From assembly GCA_022565555.1 (NCBI GenBank), contig JAIUMN010000003.1, forward strand, positions 1-46,905: 46,905 nucleotides of DNA, in the 5' to 3' direction. The position numbers and the translations under genes are program-made. Shown in pieces: positions 31,449 to 43,350 of the stretch (position 1 is its first letter; every line of letters begins with the position of its first letter). This DNA is from Candidatus Altimarinota bacterium. Its GTDB lineage: Bacteria; Patescibacteriota; Gracilibacteria; BD1-5; UBA6164. The notes under the pieces were generated by a model, which had not been told where the DNA came from, did no database searches, and saw nothing but the letters and a program-made list of their open reading frames with translations.

Positions 31449-33767
31449 TTATCTATTTTTCGGAATACCGTAATACTCCATAAGGTACTTCCCTATATCT
31501 CAAAATGCTGGAGCTGCAGTGTTCGCTCCCCAAGGAGTGGTACGAGGACGTTCAAAACGAACTACTACAACAAACTGAGGATTATCAGCAGGAAGAAATC
31601 AAGCAAAAGAACCATTGGTTGCTCCTATCCCACTTTCATATCGTCCTCTGTATGCAATTTGTGAAGTTCCTGTTTTTCAAGCAACATAATATCCATCAAC
31701 TTTTGCGTAATGGGCAGCTCAAATCTCGATACCTCGTATAAGCATTTCACGAGTAGCATCAGCACTAGACTCCTTAAGAATACGTCGCTCTGGACGTGTT
31801 TGGTATGATATTTCTCTTCCGTCTGGATATACAGCTCTGTCAACAATATATGGAGGTATAAAAAGTCACCCATTTGCAATTGCACTATATGCTGTAGCCA
31901 TTTGAAGGGCGGTAGTTGAGATACCAAGACCATATGAATTAGTTAACAACTTTGCTTGAGACCATCTTTCTGCTGGCTCCATAGTTGCGGCTATTTCTCA
32001 AGAAAGCGTAATCCCTGTAGGTTTATCAAATCAAAAATCTTGGAGATACTTATGAAAGAGTGCTCTTCAAACACGTTGCACTATACGTATCATCCCGACA
32101 TTACACGAAAAGTTTAGTGCGTGAGTAAAGGTTACAATCCCACTACACTCACGTGATACATTTCGTATCGTAAAACCATCTATAGTAACTCTTCATACAT
32201 CATCATAAGTATCAAAAGGACGTATTTCTTCTGTATCGATTCATATTGCAACCGTTATTCCTTTTTGTATACTTCAAGGTTCATATAAGTTAGTTATCGC
32301 GAAGTTTTGATATACTCCTGCTCAAAAATCATTCCTAAATATATATTTTCTCAAGGTCCTATCACCATACTCTTCCCTGAGAGCTTCTCGTAGATATATC
32401 TCTCGACCGTTAAATAAAAATTTTTCACCATTTGCGATATCTTCCACAAATACACTTTTTCATAGTAAATCTCTCTCTGGATTTGGATATTCGTCATAAT
32501 CAATACGCTTGAGCTCATAGACATCTCAAGGATTGTTTGAATCAAAAGTTGGATAATTTGCCATCGCTATAATTCTTCATGTATTTGGATCCATGACAAT
32601 TGCGGAAGAAGTATTTGCGCGATATTTCTTAGTATGTTCTTCAAGTATTTGCTCTACTCTTCTTTGTACGTTACGATCTATAGTGAGATAAATATCAGCT
32701 CACCGTATAAGATTATTATCTATATCTTGTCAAATACTCAGCGGATCAAGTGGTCTTCATTGAACATCTTTCTTCATACGAAGTTCTCAAGGATTTCCTC
32801 TGAGTACATCATTAAAAAATCCCTCTATACCATAATTTCCATTTCCTTCATGATTCATAAATCAGATAATCTGTGAAGCGACTGAACCCTCTGGATACAC
32901 TCGTTGAGGACGAGGTGTAAATATAAAAAATCTTCAAATTGAGGCATCTCTATCTATAACTCACAATCTGAGAGCTTGTCGTTCTTCAGCAAGATACTCC
33001 TGTATCATATCATAACTACGTATAGATAACCTATTTACAATAGGTACAAAACGGAGGTTCCTCTGTCTTATACGATGCAATATATCATCAAACTCTCCTC
33101 AAAATACTTCTATATATTTTTCAACAAATACTTCTCTTTCATATAATTCTTCAGGATTAATATAGAGTCCATCTGCAGTTGGATATACTCATCTAAGTCA
33201 GAGTGATTGAAATATAATCTCCTGCTCAGGAGATATATTAGTTTGAATGAGTACACTAGTAACTTTATCTCGATATACTCGCTCACGTACTCTTTGAGAT
33301 ATAGTCTCCTTAATAAATGACTCTTGCATAACAAACTCTGGGATATCTAAAACTCTTAAAAATCTTAAAAGTTCTCTATAACAAGCATCCGTACTTTGCC
33401 CACTACAGGTTTCTAAATAAACAATTTCAGTTAAAAAATCTATGAGTTTTTCCTTATCTCACTGAACATGTGGATCGATTGCGACATCACTCAGTGAAAC
33501 AGAGGTTGCAAGGAGTGATGGACTCATACTTCAATGCGGAGCATTGGCATATATATTTCACCGAGTTACAGGTGCTGTTGTTTCAGCTATATGTTGATTG
33601 TCTGCTTGAGCTTTATAAAAAGAATATTGCAATACAGTATAAGAAAAAGTAGCCCAGAGTATCGCAATAGAAAATAATCCAAAAAATGCAAAGATAAAAT
33701 ACTCTCGAGGATATCTATCTAAATATTCAATAAGTGGTGAAAGTTGTGTTCTCTGACGTCTATTCAT
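31449..33767 (-). CDS. Class B penicillin-binding protein (transpeptidase)
   Basis: 772 aa. Peptidoglycan DD-transpeptidase of the PBP2/FtsI type. N-terminal cytoplasmic tail and one signal anchor (YFIFAFFGLFSIAILWATF), a dimerisation domain with GVYPTADG..., IDRDASIG, and GYEGIEGFF-like NYGIEGFFNDVLRG, then the transpeptidase domain: SIQK (Ser499, in YEPGSIQKG), SCN and KTGTSQIA (Lys698). UGA codons at conserved glycines such as PGS and AGKTG. It lies downstream of the peptidoglycan-binding protein in the same direction; a terminator hairpin stands between them. Whether it serves elongation or division is not clear. Confidence 0.93.
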
Positions 33768-33780
33768 AAAAAATATCTAT

Positions 33781-33815
33781 AAAAAATCTATACTCTGATT
33801 GTATAGATTTTTTTT
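33781..33815. terminator. Terminator just before the PBP start
   Basis: Stem AAATCTATAC/GTATAGATTT with loop TCTGATT and T runs on both strands. It follows the stop of the 33841-36321 gene and ends 14 nt before the PBP ATG, so PBP must use a promoter overlapping it or depend on read-through. Confidence 0.75.
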
Positions 33816-33840
33816 ATTTTTAAAAGCTGAAAAATAACTT

Positions 33841-36321
33841 TTATGCGGTAAATGTATATACTCTTCAAGACGGAATACTATAACGAGTTGCCATTGTAGT
33901 TTCATTTTCTCTATCGATAGTATTTCTAGTACCATTAATATAATTTGTTCTACTCTCTCTTCAAATTGGAGAGGCTCAGGAATTCACAACAGTTTCTTGT
34001 GCGATTTGATGCATAAGACTCGATTCTATACCAATACATCAAAGAGTCTGCATGCTTGAATAATCTCATGAAACTCTATATCCATCTACTCAGTGAGGCG
34101 CCCATTTACCGCCATTTACCCCTGCTATGTCAGATATGAAAGATGCAGCGCGCACCGTGTTAGAGTTTGCTCAATTACTTGCATCTCAATGAGGCGTATC
34201 GGTGAGTATAATTTGATTTACTCTATGAACTGTATTTCTGAGTGTTGCTCATCGTCAACATAGAATTGGTATTTCTGAATCTCAACTTGGAAGTCGCACA
34301 AATCATTTACGTGTATTTGGGTCAAAAAGCTGGAGAGACTGTATCTCGCTTAATACTTCATCTCACTCTAGCGATTCTATAAATTTCATTCAAATTTCCT
34401 GCCACTCTTCAGGAAGAGAATTAATAAATTCTCATCTATCCTCTGGTAATAACTGTAAATTTATTTCACCAAAATCTATACTTCATAGTGTTTGATTTCA
34501 AGGTTTTCCATCAACTGTAAGTCAATTTTCAGATTGATGCTCAGCAACTTTTAAAGCAAGTTCAGATATAAAGTCTGGATTATCATCTCTTTCAAGCTCA
34601 AAGTATATCGCAAGTCTTTGGAGGTTCATTTCACTTACCCTCCTTTCTATCCATTTCGAGGCAGAATCTAACTGTACTGAGTTTAATATAAGTCCCTCAT
34701 CTTCTCATATATACTCTTGTCAACCTGTATATGCATTATATCTTTCTACTATATTTCTTCCGTATGCTTCTCTGAGCACGGGATTTCAGTTATAGTTTCT
34801 TGCGGTCCTATATATATCACCATTACTTTGTCTGTGATGATGAGTAAGCCAAAGAGATCCAACTATCATATTGGTAAGATGATTGAAATATGTCGAATCT
34901 CATTTAAGATAATCTTGGAGTAAAATGATATTTCTATCAAACTCAGGGTTTGAAGTTTCGGGATCTGCAAGTGTCATAAATATATCTTGTATCGGTCATG
35001 GGATATTTTCTCCTGCAAGCGTAGTATCTCATAACTCTATAGAGCTTAGGTTTTCTATATTGATACGTTGAAAAAGTGGACGAAATAACTGTTCTCTCCT
35101 TCCAGGTTGACGCATGTCTTCAAATATTACATTTGTAAGTTGCATGAGTCATTTTGAACCTCAACTATGAGTAAGATTTGCTCCATAATCAGTTTCTCTT
35201 CCTACTATAGCATCGATAAGTCCAACTGGGATACCAAACTGTCTTGCAAGCTCTTGTATAAAGGGATTATATTGGTTTCTAAACACCTCCGGTGAGCCAT
35301 CACGAGAAAGTGGGGCGTCGCCTTCAGGAGATATATTCAGAAAAGTAAAAATATCATAGAGATCATTTATATCAGGATAACTCTCGATAACTGCCTGGGC
35401 GGTAAGTGGTCAAAAAGCTCCATCAACTCACGTTCATACTGACATCTGTAGCAATCGTATAAGAGGTCTCTGAATACCTCTTGCTTGCTCTATAAACCTC
35501 TCAATCTTCTCTTCATTTGTCATAACTTCTGTAAGAGTAGGAGTATCCTGAGGAGAGGTATCTCCTTCAGCTACTTGTTGTACTTCAATAGTATTATCCT
35601 CAGGTATTTCTTCTTCTATTTCATCAACTTCTTCCTGTTCAACTCATACTTCATGAGCTATTTGTTCGTCACTCTCTCAAGTATCATGTCAAATAGAATC
35701 TGAGAGAATATCTGATTCCAAGTAATCTACCCCAAGTATCTCTCATTGTCACTCTCACTGAGCTTGAAGAGAAAAATACTCTTTTACCTCATCCCAGTTT
35801 TGCATCATTGAACGAAACGTATTTGGTCAAAATATTCCATCAGTTCATGTTTGAACTCTCCTCTGTATATCTCTTCTTACACCATCTTCTTTACTTGAAA
35901 ACTGTTCTCAAAGTGTATTAAAGATTTCATCATAGCTCTCTAGAACTTGACGCACAGATGTCGTAGTATCAATGAGTGATGGGAATCTTGCATAGAGCCG
36001 TAATAGTCACGCAAAAGTCTGTGGACCAATAAGTCCATCTATTGTAACTCATGCTAAAGTTTGTAATTTTCTAATATCATTTCTATCTGTATTAAAGATA
36101 TCTCTCAACTCTAAGTATATATCTTTCTTGTCCTCAAATACTTCTGCACGTAGTTGAGAAAAAGATTCTGAGGTCTCCTGAGATATCCTTCTGTTATCTT
36201 CGTTATATCGCGATAGTATATCTTCTCTTTCTTCCGGAGTAAGCTGACTATCACTTAAGGCCTCTTGTATATTTCTATATAAGTCTTGATTTTGTTCGAA
36301 ATTTGAAGCTGTTTCTAGCAT
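33841..36321 (-). CDS. Multidomain peptidoglycan-binding protein with lytic transglycosylase-like domain
   Basis: 826 aa from ATG 36321. Several peptidoglycan-binding-like repeats with the DGxxGxxT pattern: GVTIDGLIGPQTFAGLL (about residue 92), GTDGIFGPNTF (about 157), GVDGAFGPLTAQAV (about 293) and GLTVDGKPGNQTLGSI (about 594). A transglycosylase SLT-like segment lies at about residue 350 (FGIPVGLIDAIVGRETDYG then GGSKGLMQLT; the catalytic Glu would be the one in GRETD). An acidic linker (about 195-250). The C terminus has HG...LGCIGIES, weakly like an L,D-transpeptidase Cys motif. No signal peptide is visible. A TTG at 36390 is an alternative start but overlaps the rpsO promoter. Upstream of PBP. 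Confidence 0.8.
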
Positions 36322-36384
36322 ATTGAGATATAGATATAGATAATCCTGTAATAATATACCTATACTAACATTTTTTCTTTTTAT

Positions 36385-36412
36385 TTGCAAAAATCTATGT
36401 TTTTACTATAAT
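36385..36412 (+). promoter_or_regulatory. rpsO promoter
   Basis: TTGCAA (36385-36390), 16-nt spacer, TATAAT (36407-36412). The leader to the ATG at 36476 is about 57 nt, long for this window and possibly used for S15 autoregulation. Confidence 0.65.
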
Positions 36413-36475
36413 TATTTCACTTATTTGCTGGTGTATTTTTCTGGCTTTAAGACTTTATTTTCTAAAAAATACAAT

Positions 36476-36745
36476 ATGACAGTTACAAAAGCACAAAAAG
36501 AGGAAATCATTAAAAAATTTGCTCAAAAGAAAGGTGATACTGGTTCTCCAGAAGTTCAAATAGCAATTCTTACTGCTGAAATCGAAAATCTTAAAAACCA
36601 TCTTGAAACACATAAAAAAGATAATCACTCAAGAAGATGAATACTTCAAATGGTAGCAAAAAGAAGAAAAATGCTCACATATCTTAAATCAAAAAGTGCT
36701 GCAAAATATGAAGAGCTCATAGCTTCTCTCTGAATACGTAAATAA
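36476..36745 (+). CDS. rpsO: 30S ribosomal protein S15
   Basis: 89 aa, the normal S15 length. Binds 16S rRNA and helps assemble the platform of the small subunit. Seen: [33 protein letters not shown], and the conserved [17 protein letters not shown]. The Gly of HSRRG and the Gly of SLGIRK are UGA; these invariant positions are among the best evidence for UGA=Gly. No Shine-Dalgarno sequence. Confidence 0.98.
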
Positions 36746-36751
36746 TAAAAT

Positions 36752-36782
36752 AAAAACTCTTGAAATACTTTCAAGAGTTTTT
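36752..36782. terminator. Bidirectional terminator: rpsO and RelA/SpoT gene
   Basis: Perfect 14-bp stem AAAAACTCTTGAAA / TTTCAAGAGTTTTT with loop TAC, T-rich on both sides, between two convergent stops (36745 and 36786). Confidence 0.9.
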
Positions 36783-36785
36783 ATT

Positions 36786-39002
36786 TTATACTCATACTTG
36801 AGTAACTCGTATATCAACAAGCGAATCTCAAAGATGTGACTTTAGTCGCTCTACAAATCTATCAACCAGTAAATAGTCGTAATCAGGTATCTCAAGTCAG
36901 ACAGTAAGAATTGTCTCTGTAGGAGATATTTTTTTTGTATGTATCTCATCGATATTTATCTCCATTTGATAAAGTGTTTCACTCACGATCTTCATCATTC
37001 ATACCTTATTTTTAAGCGTGAGTGATAGTTGAAATATAGATATAGATTCATCTCCTTTTACATATGCATTCATTAAGCGTTCCTTATTGACTCCTTTTAA
37101 AATTGGACAATCTCTTGCATGTACTGTAAATTGTCATCGAGAGTTTATATGGGCAACTATCTGATCTGAAAGTCACTTCTTAGAACAAATCTTACATTTT
37201 TTAAAAGGAATACCTTCTTCTCAACCTATCACTATTTCTTGAATTTTCTTGTCGCCACTTATATTTCACACTAGATTTTTATCAATCTTTTTCCTTGATG
37301 AGGGAGTGATGATATTTTTTTCTCTCAGTATCTTTCTGAGTACTGATGATGGATTGATACTAAAGTTTCCGATTTGTTCAAGTATTTGAAGTCTATCTTC
37401 AGTTCATAAAACTCTATCATCAAGCACTTTGAGAACTACCATATCTTTATCAAGTACTGGAAGTCATGATTTTTCTAAATATTTATTGAGTATTTCTCGT
37501 CAACGATCTCTATGAGTTTCTTTATTTCCTCTACGAAGATAAGATTTAATAGCTCATTTTGCTCGCATAGTTTTTACAAATGAGAGCCAAAAAGGACTTG
37601 GTTTTCTGTTTTTATCTGTAACTATATCTATAATATCCCCGTTTTTTAAATCTTTATCAAGTGGATGAACTACTCCATTTACTTTCGCAATAGAGATATG
37701 ATTTCAAAGATCAGAGTGTACCTGATAGGCAAAATCAACAGGAGTAGAACCTTGTGGTAGATTAATAAGATCACCCTTTGGAGTAAATACAAATATTCGA
37801 TCTTTAAAGGTATCTATGCGAAGCGAACTCATTAAGTCATTATTTCATACAGACTCTAAACTCTCCTTTAGTTCATTCACCCAATTTATCTCTTCAGCTA
37901 TCTTACTTCACTTTTCTTTATACTCAAAATGTGCTGCAACTCAAAGCTCTGCTCTTGTATGCATATCTTCCGTACGTATCTGAATTTCTGTTGGTTGCTT
38001 ACGGTATTTTTTAAGAAATCATATGATAGTTGTGTGAAGACTTTGATATCCATTTGGTTTTGGAAGCGCAATATAATCCTTAAAACGATATGGAAGTGTA
38101 TGCCACGTACTATGTATCTCCCCTAGTACTCGATAACAATCTGCAATACTTCCTACTATTATTCTTACGCCATATATATCATAAAGATCTCAAGGATGAT
38201 CAAGTCATTTCTTCAAGAGTTTTTTGTAAATAGAATAACTTGATTTGATACGGAAATCCACACGATGCGGCATATCTATTGCAAGAAGTGTTTTTTGCAT
38301 TTCAACAATTGCAGAGTTTTTAAACTCATCTCGAGCTGATTCAAGTTCTTTGAGTTTCTGTTGAAGATCTTCATAACTCTCAGGATGGAGTATCTTAAAA
38401 CACTCTTCTTCAAGATCATTTTTAAACTTATAAAGTCAGAGTCTTCAAGCAATTGGAGCATAAATATTTAAAGTTTCTTGAGCTATTCTCTCTCTTTTGG
38501 TAGCATTTGGGTGGTGGTGAAGTGTTTGCATATTATGCAGTCGATCAGAAAGCTTTATAAAAACTACTCTCAAATCTTCAGCCATTGCAAGAAACATCTT
38601 ACGTAGACTCCCAATTGCCCTATCTTCTCATCTATATTTTACTTTTTCAAGCTTTTCCATGCCAGCACAGAGTACAGCCACATCTTCTCAAAATGCTTCT
38701 TTTATATCTTCAAAAGTGTAGTCAGTATCTTCTATCACATCATGAAGAAAACAAGCTTGAATCGTAGCTATATCTGGAGCGAGCGAAAGAAGTATCTCTG
38801 TTGCAGCAACAGGATGAGCAATATAAGGCTCTCAAGAAAGTCGGACTACCCCCTTATGGGCAGATTTTGCAAACTCATAGGCAAGTTCTATATCTTCAGA
38901 AATTTGGTCTTGTTCTAAGCTGGTTATATATGCCTGAGCGCGTTTTATAATATCCTGTACTTGCAGGTCAATTTCTTGTATATATTCTTCATAACTCTTC
39001 AT
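36786..39002 (-). CDS. rel: RelA/SpoT-type (p)ppGpp synthetase/hydrolase
   Basis: 738 aa. Bifunctional alarmone enzyme layout: HD hydrolase domain ([21 protein letters not shown]; about residues 40-190), synthetase domain ([32 protein letters not shown]; about 235-350), TGS ([20 protein letters not shown]), a zinc-finger/helical region with CKICSKKG and ARDCPI, and a C-terminal ACT domain ([20 protein letters not shown]). HD and synthetase motifs look complete, so it can probably make and break (p)ppGpp; controls the stringent response. Upstream is the methyltransferase gene, whose stop is 3 nt from this ATG. Confidence 0.94.
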
Positions 39003-39005
39003 AAT

Positions 39006-39674
39006 TTAACGCCTTAAAAGGGTGATAAAATTTTTCTCTCAAGAGAATAGTCAATTCTCTATTATATGAAATCCTGCTTCGCTTGCAAGATATTCTAGTT
39101 CAGTAAGAGTAAAACTGTGATACCATCTATAATATTTCCCTATCTTGATAGAAAAATCATGGGATCAGAATTCATTTTCACTATTTTGAACCAATGCATT
39201 TTTATAAGTATTTTTATTTCTTGGGCTTTCAAGTGCCCAATTTGTCATACATACAGTTTCTCAAGGTTTTAAACAATTATACCAGTGAGAAAGAGTAAGT
39301 AGTCTGTCCTCTAAGCTCATAATATGATGAAGTCCAGCTATACAAAATATGCTTTTTTTTGCATCTAAAAATACTTTATCGCATCAATCATAGACCTGAG
39401 AGTCCTCCATAGATCAAGTAAAAAAATCAAATCATGGATATATTCCCCTTGCCTCTTTCAGAAGCTTCTCTGAAGCGTCAATTCAATAATAATAGTGAGG
39501 ATAAAATCAAAAATGCTCCTTGTATGCTTGTATCAACCTACCACTTCAACATGCTACATCAATCACTCATTCACCTTTCTCAAGAAAGCTTAAGAGATAA
39601 GAAATTTCAGGCCACTTCATATTTTGACGCGAGCGCGCAAAGGTTTCTGCGTAATTGTTATAGTCTACTTCCAT
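39006..39674 (-). CDS. Class I SAM-dependent methyltransferase
   Basis: 222 aa. Rossmann-like methyltransferase with motif I VIDVACGSGRLIQAY, motif II YYGIDASEKLL and later LHHIMSLEDRL, WYNCLKPGETVCMTNWA. The N terminus (YNNYAETFARSRQNMKWPE) resembles Trm9/ALKBH8-type wobble-uridine methyltransferases, so a tRNA substrate is possible, but this is only a hint. Stops 3 nt before the RelA/SpoT ATG; argS ends just upstream (15 nt), so the three genes run as a probable operon. Confidence 0.85.
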
Positions 39675-39689
39675 ATTTTATATATTTTA

Positions 39690-41456
39690 TTACATTTCTA
39701 AAGGAAGTTCTATACCAAGGATAGAAAATGATTCTTCTATGATCTCAGTAAAACATTGAAGAATTGAAAGTCTTGAGTATAGAATAATATCATTTTGCTC
39801 ATTAAGAATGGAAAGCTCAGCATAGAAAGTACTAAATAGCTTTGTAAGTTCATAAGTATAAAGACAGAGTTGATGAAAGTTATAGTGAATTTCTATATCC
39901 GCTATAGTGTCAGGAAATGCTAAAAGTTTTTGAATAAGCTGTACTTCAATATCTTCGGAAAATATAAAATCTTTTATATCCATTATAGTGTTAATATCTA
40001 TATTTGACTGAGAAAGGATTTTTTTTGCTCGTACATAAGCATATTGTATGTAAGGTCAACTATTTCCATCAAAAGTCATAAATTCACCCCAATCAAACAC
40101 ACTATCAAGTTCACGAGATTTTTTAAGATACCCGTACTTAATTGCTCAGATTCATACTTTTTCCGCAAGTATATTCATTTCTTCTTCACTAATATCATTT
40201 CTTTTTTCACGTATAATACTTTTTGCTCTCTCTAAGGCTTCATCAAAAAGTACTCATAGTTTAATTATACGTCACTTTCTCGTACTCATAGCTCCATCTT
40301 TAAGAGATATGAATCCATTAAAGGCATGATGAAGAAGAGTTTCATCATTCACCCATCATGCCTTCTTTGCAATTTCGAAGGCTTGCTTAAAGTGAAGCTG
40401 TTGACGCACATCAACAAAATAAAGTATGCGGCTAGGATTCCAATTTATAGCGCGATACTTAATACACGCAAGATCACTTGCAAGATATCCATGCGTTCCA
40501 TCTCGTTTTTGGAGTATACAAGAAGATAGCTTTGATTCTTCAGGAAATACGACTCCTACAGAATTATCTTCGTTCTTTGACGCGATTCATTTTTCTATCA
40601 GTTCTATAACAATATCCTTCATGTTATACTTAAGATCTGGGTAATCTTCAAGCTTTGGAAGATTAAGTCATTCGTAAAAACTTTCTCAAATGTTATAGTC
40701 AGGTATAACAAATATACGTGAAAGTAGTATATTCATAGTGTCTATTGAAGAAGTTGTGAATTTTTTCCAAAGTTCAACATACCTACTATCACCTTCTGAG
40801 AGCTTCTTGAAAGCTTCTCTAAATTGCACTTCTAAATCTTCTTCTTTTTCAGAATCGGAAGATATACGTACATATAAATCAAATAAATGATCAACAGCAT
40901 CTGCTTGAAGTTTAGTTTCACTTCCATATCTCTCATATGCTACTATCAACTTTCAAAATATAATACCCCAATCTCAAATATGACTATCCCCTATAACTTT
41001 ATGTCAGAGTTTTCTCATGAGATTGATACAAACTTGTCCTTGCAGTGGGGTACACATATGTCAGATATGGAGAGGTTTTCAAACATTTGCACCTATGTAA
41101 TCGACTATTATTACTTCTTTTTTACTCTTTGATCTCAGGTAGTATTTTTTTTCCTTAAAATACGTTTTAAATACTTGATTGTAATACGTTTTTTGAAGCT
41201 TGATATTTATATATGGTCACGTGAGAGTAAGTGAATCAATAAGGCTTGTATCTCACGAACTACTAAATTGAGAGAGTACTTTATTGCCGAGTTCATGAGG
41301 AGGAAGTTTATATTGTTTCATAAACTCAAATAAAGCAAAACATAAATCTCAATGTTCTTTTTTTGGGGGAACTTGTAGATGAATCATCTCAATATCCTGC
41401 TCCTCTCAAAACGCTGCACTTAATAAATTTGCAACATACTTCTGTACTACCAACAT
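39690..41456 (-). CDS. argS: Arginyl-tRNA synthetase
   Basis: 588 aa. Class I synthetase charging tRNA-Arg. Seen: VDYIGANVGKPLHIGHMC (HIGH), GDSHIGDWGIIFGKL, LYFVDVRQQLHF, the KMSKS equivalent GAMSTRKGRIIKL, and the DALR anticodon-binding domain (SGPYIQYAYVRAKKIL onward). N-terminal Arg_S-type domain precedes. No palindromic element insertion, unlike metG and cysS. A promoter with correct spacing lies upstream. Confidence 0.96.
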
Positions 41457-41468
41457 ATCCCGATTTTT

Positions 41469-41497
41469 AATATATAATATAGGCTTAGTATAGCCAA
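41469..41497 (-). promoter_or_regulatory. argS promoter
   Basis: Minus strand TTGGCT (41492-41497), 17-nt spacer, TATATT (41469-41474); the ATG is 12 nt downstream of the -10, giving a very short leader. Confidence 0.6.
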
Positions 41498-41544
41498 GAA
41501 TTATTGTAACACAAGTGTATTCATAAGAAAGATGAAAAAGGAAA

Positions 41545-41583
41545 ACAAATACATATAAATATAGATAATTTATATGTATTTGT
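41545..41583. repeat. Perfect 16-bp inverted repeat
   Basis: Arms ACAAATACATATAAAT (41545-41560) and ATTTATATGTATTTGT (41568-41583) around a 7-nt loop. It lies between the divergent argS and ATPase promoters, 30 nt upstream of the latter's -35. No strong T run follows on the plus strand, so an operator is as likely as a terminator. Confidence 0.7.
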
Positions 41584-41612
41584 TATATTTCATAAAAATA
41601 AAAATATATTAT

Positions 41613-41640
41613 TTGACTTTTTCAGAGAAATATTTACATT
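41613..41640 (+). promoter_or_regulatory. Promoter of the AAA ATPase gene
   Basis: TTGACT (41613-41618), 16-nt spacer, TACATT (41635-41640); ATG at 41668. Confidence 0.6.
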
Positions 41641-41667
41641 AATAAAAAATAAACTTTAATATATATT

Positions 41668-42834
41668 ATGCTTGAAAAACTCCTAGAAATGCAGACAAGA
41701 TATCTTCTTGATTCCAAATCATTTCGAGGGTATAGTAAAGTCTTAAAACAAGCAGTAGAAATACTGAATAACAAAAAAATACTTATACTTTGTTGACTTA
41801 AGTATACTGGAAAAACAGAGCTTACACGAGAGATAATAAAAAAAACAAAAAGTGAAAGTGATTTTTTCTATTTTAATCCATATTTAGATATATTTTGAAA
41901 TATCAAAACTCATAAGGATCTCATGTTTCTTATGGATTATAAAATACGAACGCAAGGAAATATAAAAATTATCATTTTAGAAGATTGTAATATCATACAA
42001 GGTATAAAAACCTTCATACTTGATCTCTATAAGTCGAAAAACTTTAAAATCATAATAATAGGAAATAACATAAAAATAGATTGAGTACAAGAGATAGAAT
42101 TATTTCCTCTAAACTTTTATAACAAACAGAAAGATGATATAATATACTGATGACTTCCTCATGTACGAATTATACCTGATAACTCTTACAAAAAAGTTAT
42201 TCTTGGGGCAATTACGAGTGACATCATAGAAAAAGAAGTCTCTCTCCCCTATCATATAAAAAATCAAGATAACTTCCGTAAGATGCTGGCGTTTCTTGCA
42301 TCATATACTCACCCACTTTCCCTCAGAGAACTTCATAGACTCCTTCAAGATCATAGTATAAATATTTCCCTTATAACACTCATAGAGTACATTAATATAG
42401 CTCTTACAACACGTATACTCATAAAGCAAGAAGTATATGATATCAAAAAAAAGTCTTCTATTCAAACCCAAACATTCTATCAGTTTTGAGATACAGGTAT
42501 TCGTAGTGCAGTATCAGACTATACCACACATCACTATACGAACCTACTAGCTTGTGAATATATATCTAAAGACTACAATATCAATGCTTGAAAATTTGGA
42601 ACATTTATATTTGATATATATGCTACAAAATGAGATGAACAAGTATGAATAATCGTAAGTCACTCACAAGAAAAACAAGAAATCAGGAGGCTTGCACGCA
42701 AGCTTTCAAAAGTTCCAGAACTCACACATAGGTATGTACTCGTAGAAAACAAAGAAAAACTTGCAATGCGCAAGTTTTTCGAGAACGGGGTGCAGATTTG
42801 TGAACTGGATGAATGTATTACTCATATAGATTAA
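41668..42834 (+). CDS. AAA+ superfamily ATPase with C-terminal nuclease-like domain
   Basis: 388 aa. N-terminal P-loop GLKYTGKTEL (first Gly UGA; about residues 43-52), Walker B-like IKIIILEDCN, a winged-helix-like middle region (SLRELHRLLQDHSINISLITLIEYI) and a C-terminal domain (CEYISKDYNINAGKFGTFIFD) like the DUF4143-type region of a common bacterial AAA family. The cellular role of that family is not settled. A second, decayed 3' end of this gene type lies at 43351-43428. The TAA overlaps the stop of the convergent toxin gene. Confidence 0.8.
42753..42803 (+). repeat. 51-bp direct repeat, intact side (3' part of the ATPase gene)
   Basis: AGAAAAACTTGCAATGCGCA continuing to GATTTGTGA. Compared with 43350-43400 only two of 51 positions differ (A/T and C/T). 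Encodes EKLAMRKFFENGVQICE. Distance between the repeats is 597 bp; only the small toxin-antitoxin pair lies between them. Confidence 0.85.
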
Positions 42835-43148
42835 CGTATCTCAATGTGCTTCACAATTCTCATATTTCATTCTTGTATCCATGTAATAAAAATATATTTT
42901 GTTCGCCATCTATATATTGATTCACTGTCTGTACGCCTTCATAATATTATATCCTGAGATAAGTATTTTTCTAACGAAAATATAATATCATCTTTTCTCA
43001 GATTTGCTTCACGTACATATCCATCAATGATCATATCCTCATTCCACAATCAACTATCTTCATAAAGAGATTCATAATATCTGCAAAAACTAGTAAAATA
43101 CGCTGTAAGATAATCATATACGCCTTCTTCAAACTCAACTTTATACAT
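42831..43148 (-). CDS. RelE/ParE-like toxin (probable)
   Basis: 105 aa. C-terminal IYRWRTKYIFITWIQEGNMR then IVKHIEIR has the strand-turn-strand pattern of RelE/ParE family toxins, either an mRNA interferase or a gyrase poison. Starts inside the end of the antitoxin gene (8-nt overlap). Its stop overlaps the ATPase stop tail to tail (TTAA). The call rests on size, overlap and C-terminal pattern; catalytic residues cannot be fixed by eye. Confidence 0.55.
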
Positions 43149-43266
43149 ATACTTCACTTTTAGCTTGGTATTTTTTTCTTAATGATTTTCTCAGATTTTC
43201 TGCTTCTTTATCAATATGTTGACTGAGTTCTCTAGATAACTCTTGTGCTGTGTAACGTTTTTTCAT
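43141..43266 (-). CDS. Small antitoxin (probable)
   Basis: 41 aa: MKKRYTAQELSRELSQHI, then DKEAENLRKSLRKKYQ. Charged, helical, no membrane segment. It is too short for most ORF callers. It overlaps the downstream toxin start by 8 nt, as is usual for antitoxin-toxin operons. Family not recognised. The sequence between 43267 and 43349 contains its promoter region and nothing else seen. Confidence 0.55.
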   Translation of the reverse strand: MKKRYTAQELSRELSQHIDKEAENLRKSLRKKYQAKSEVYV

Positions 43267-43350
43267 AGAATAATTTTTTGAAAATATCTTAAACATTATA
43301 GTAATAAATACTGAAATTACAAAATTTTCATTGTCTCACGTTGAAAAAAA

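Noticed and set aside
31625-31933. 102-aa minus-strand frame within the PBP gene
   Set aside because: Alternate-frame shadow; the KTG motif and C terminus of PBP are in the other frame.
36322-36390. N-terminal extension of the peptidoglycan-binding protein from TTG 36390
   Set aside because: Overlaps the rpsO promoter and gives no signal peptide; ATG 36321 preferred.
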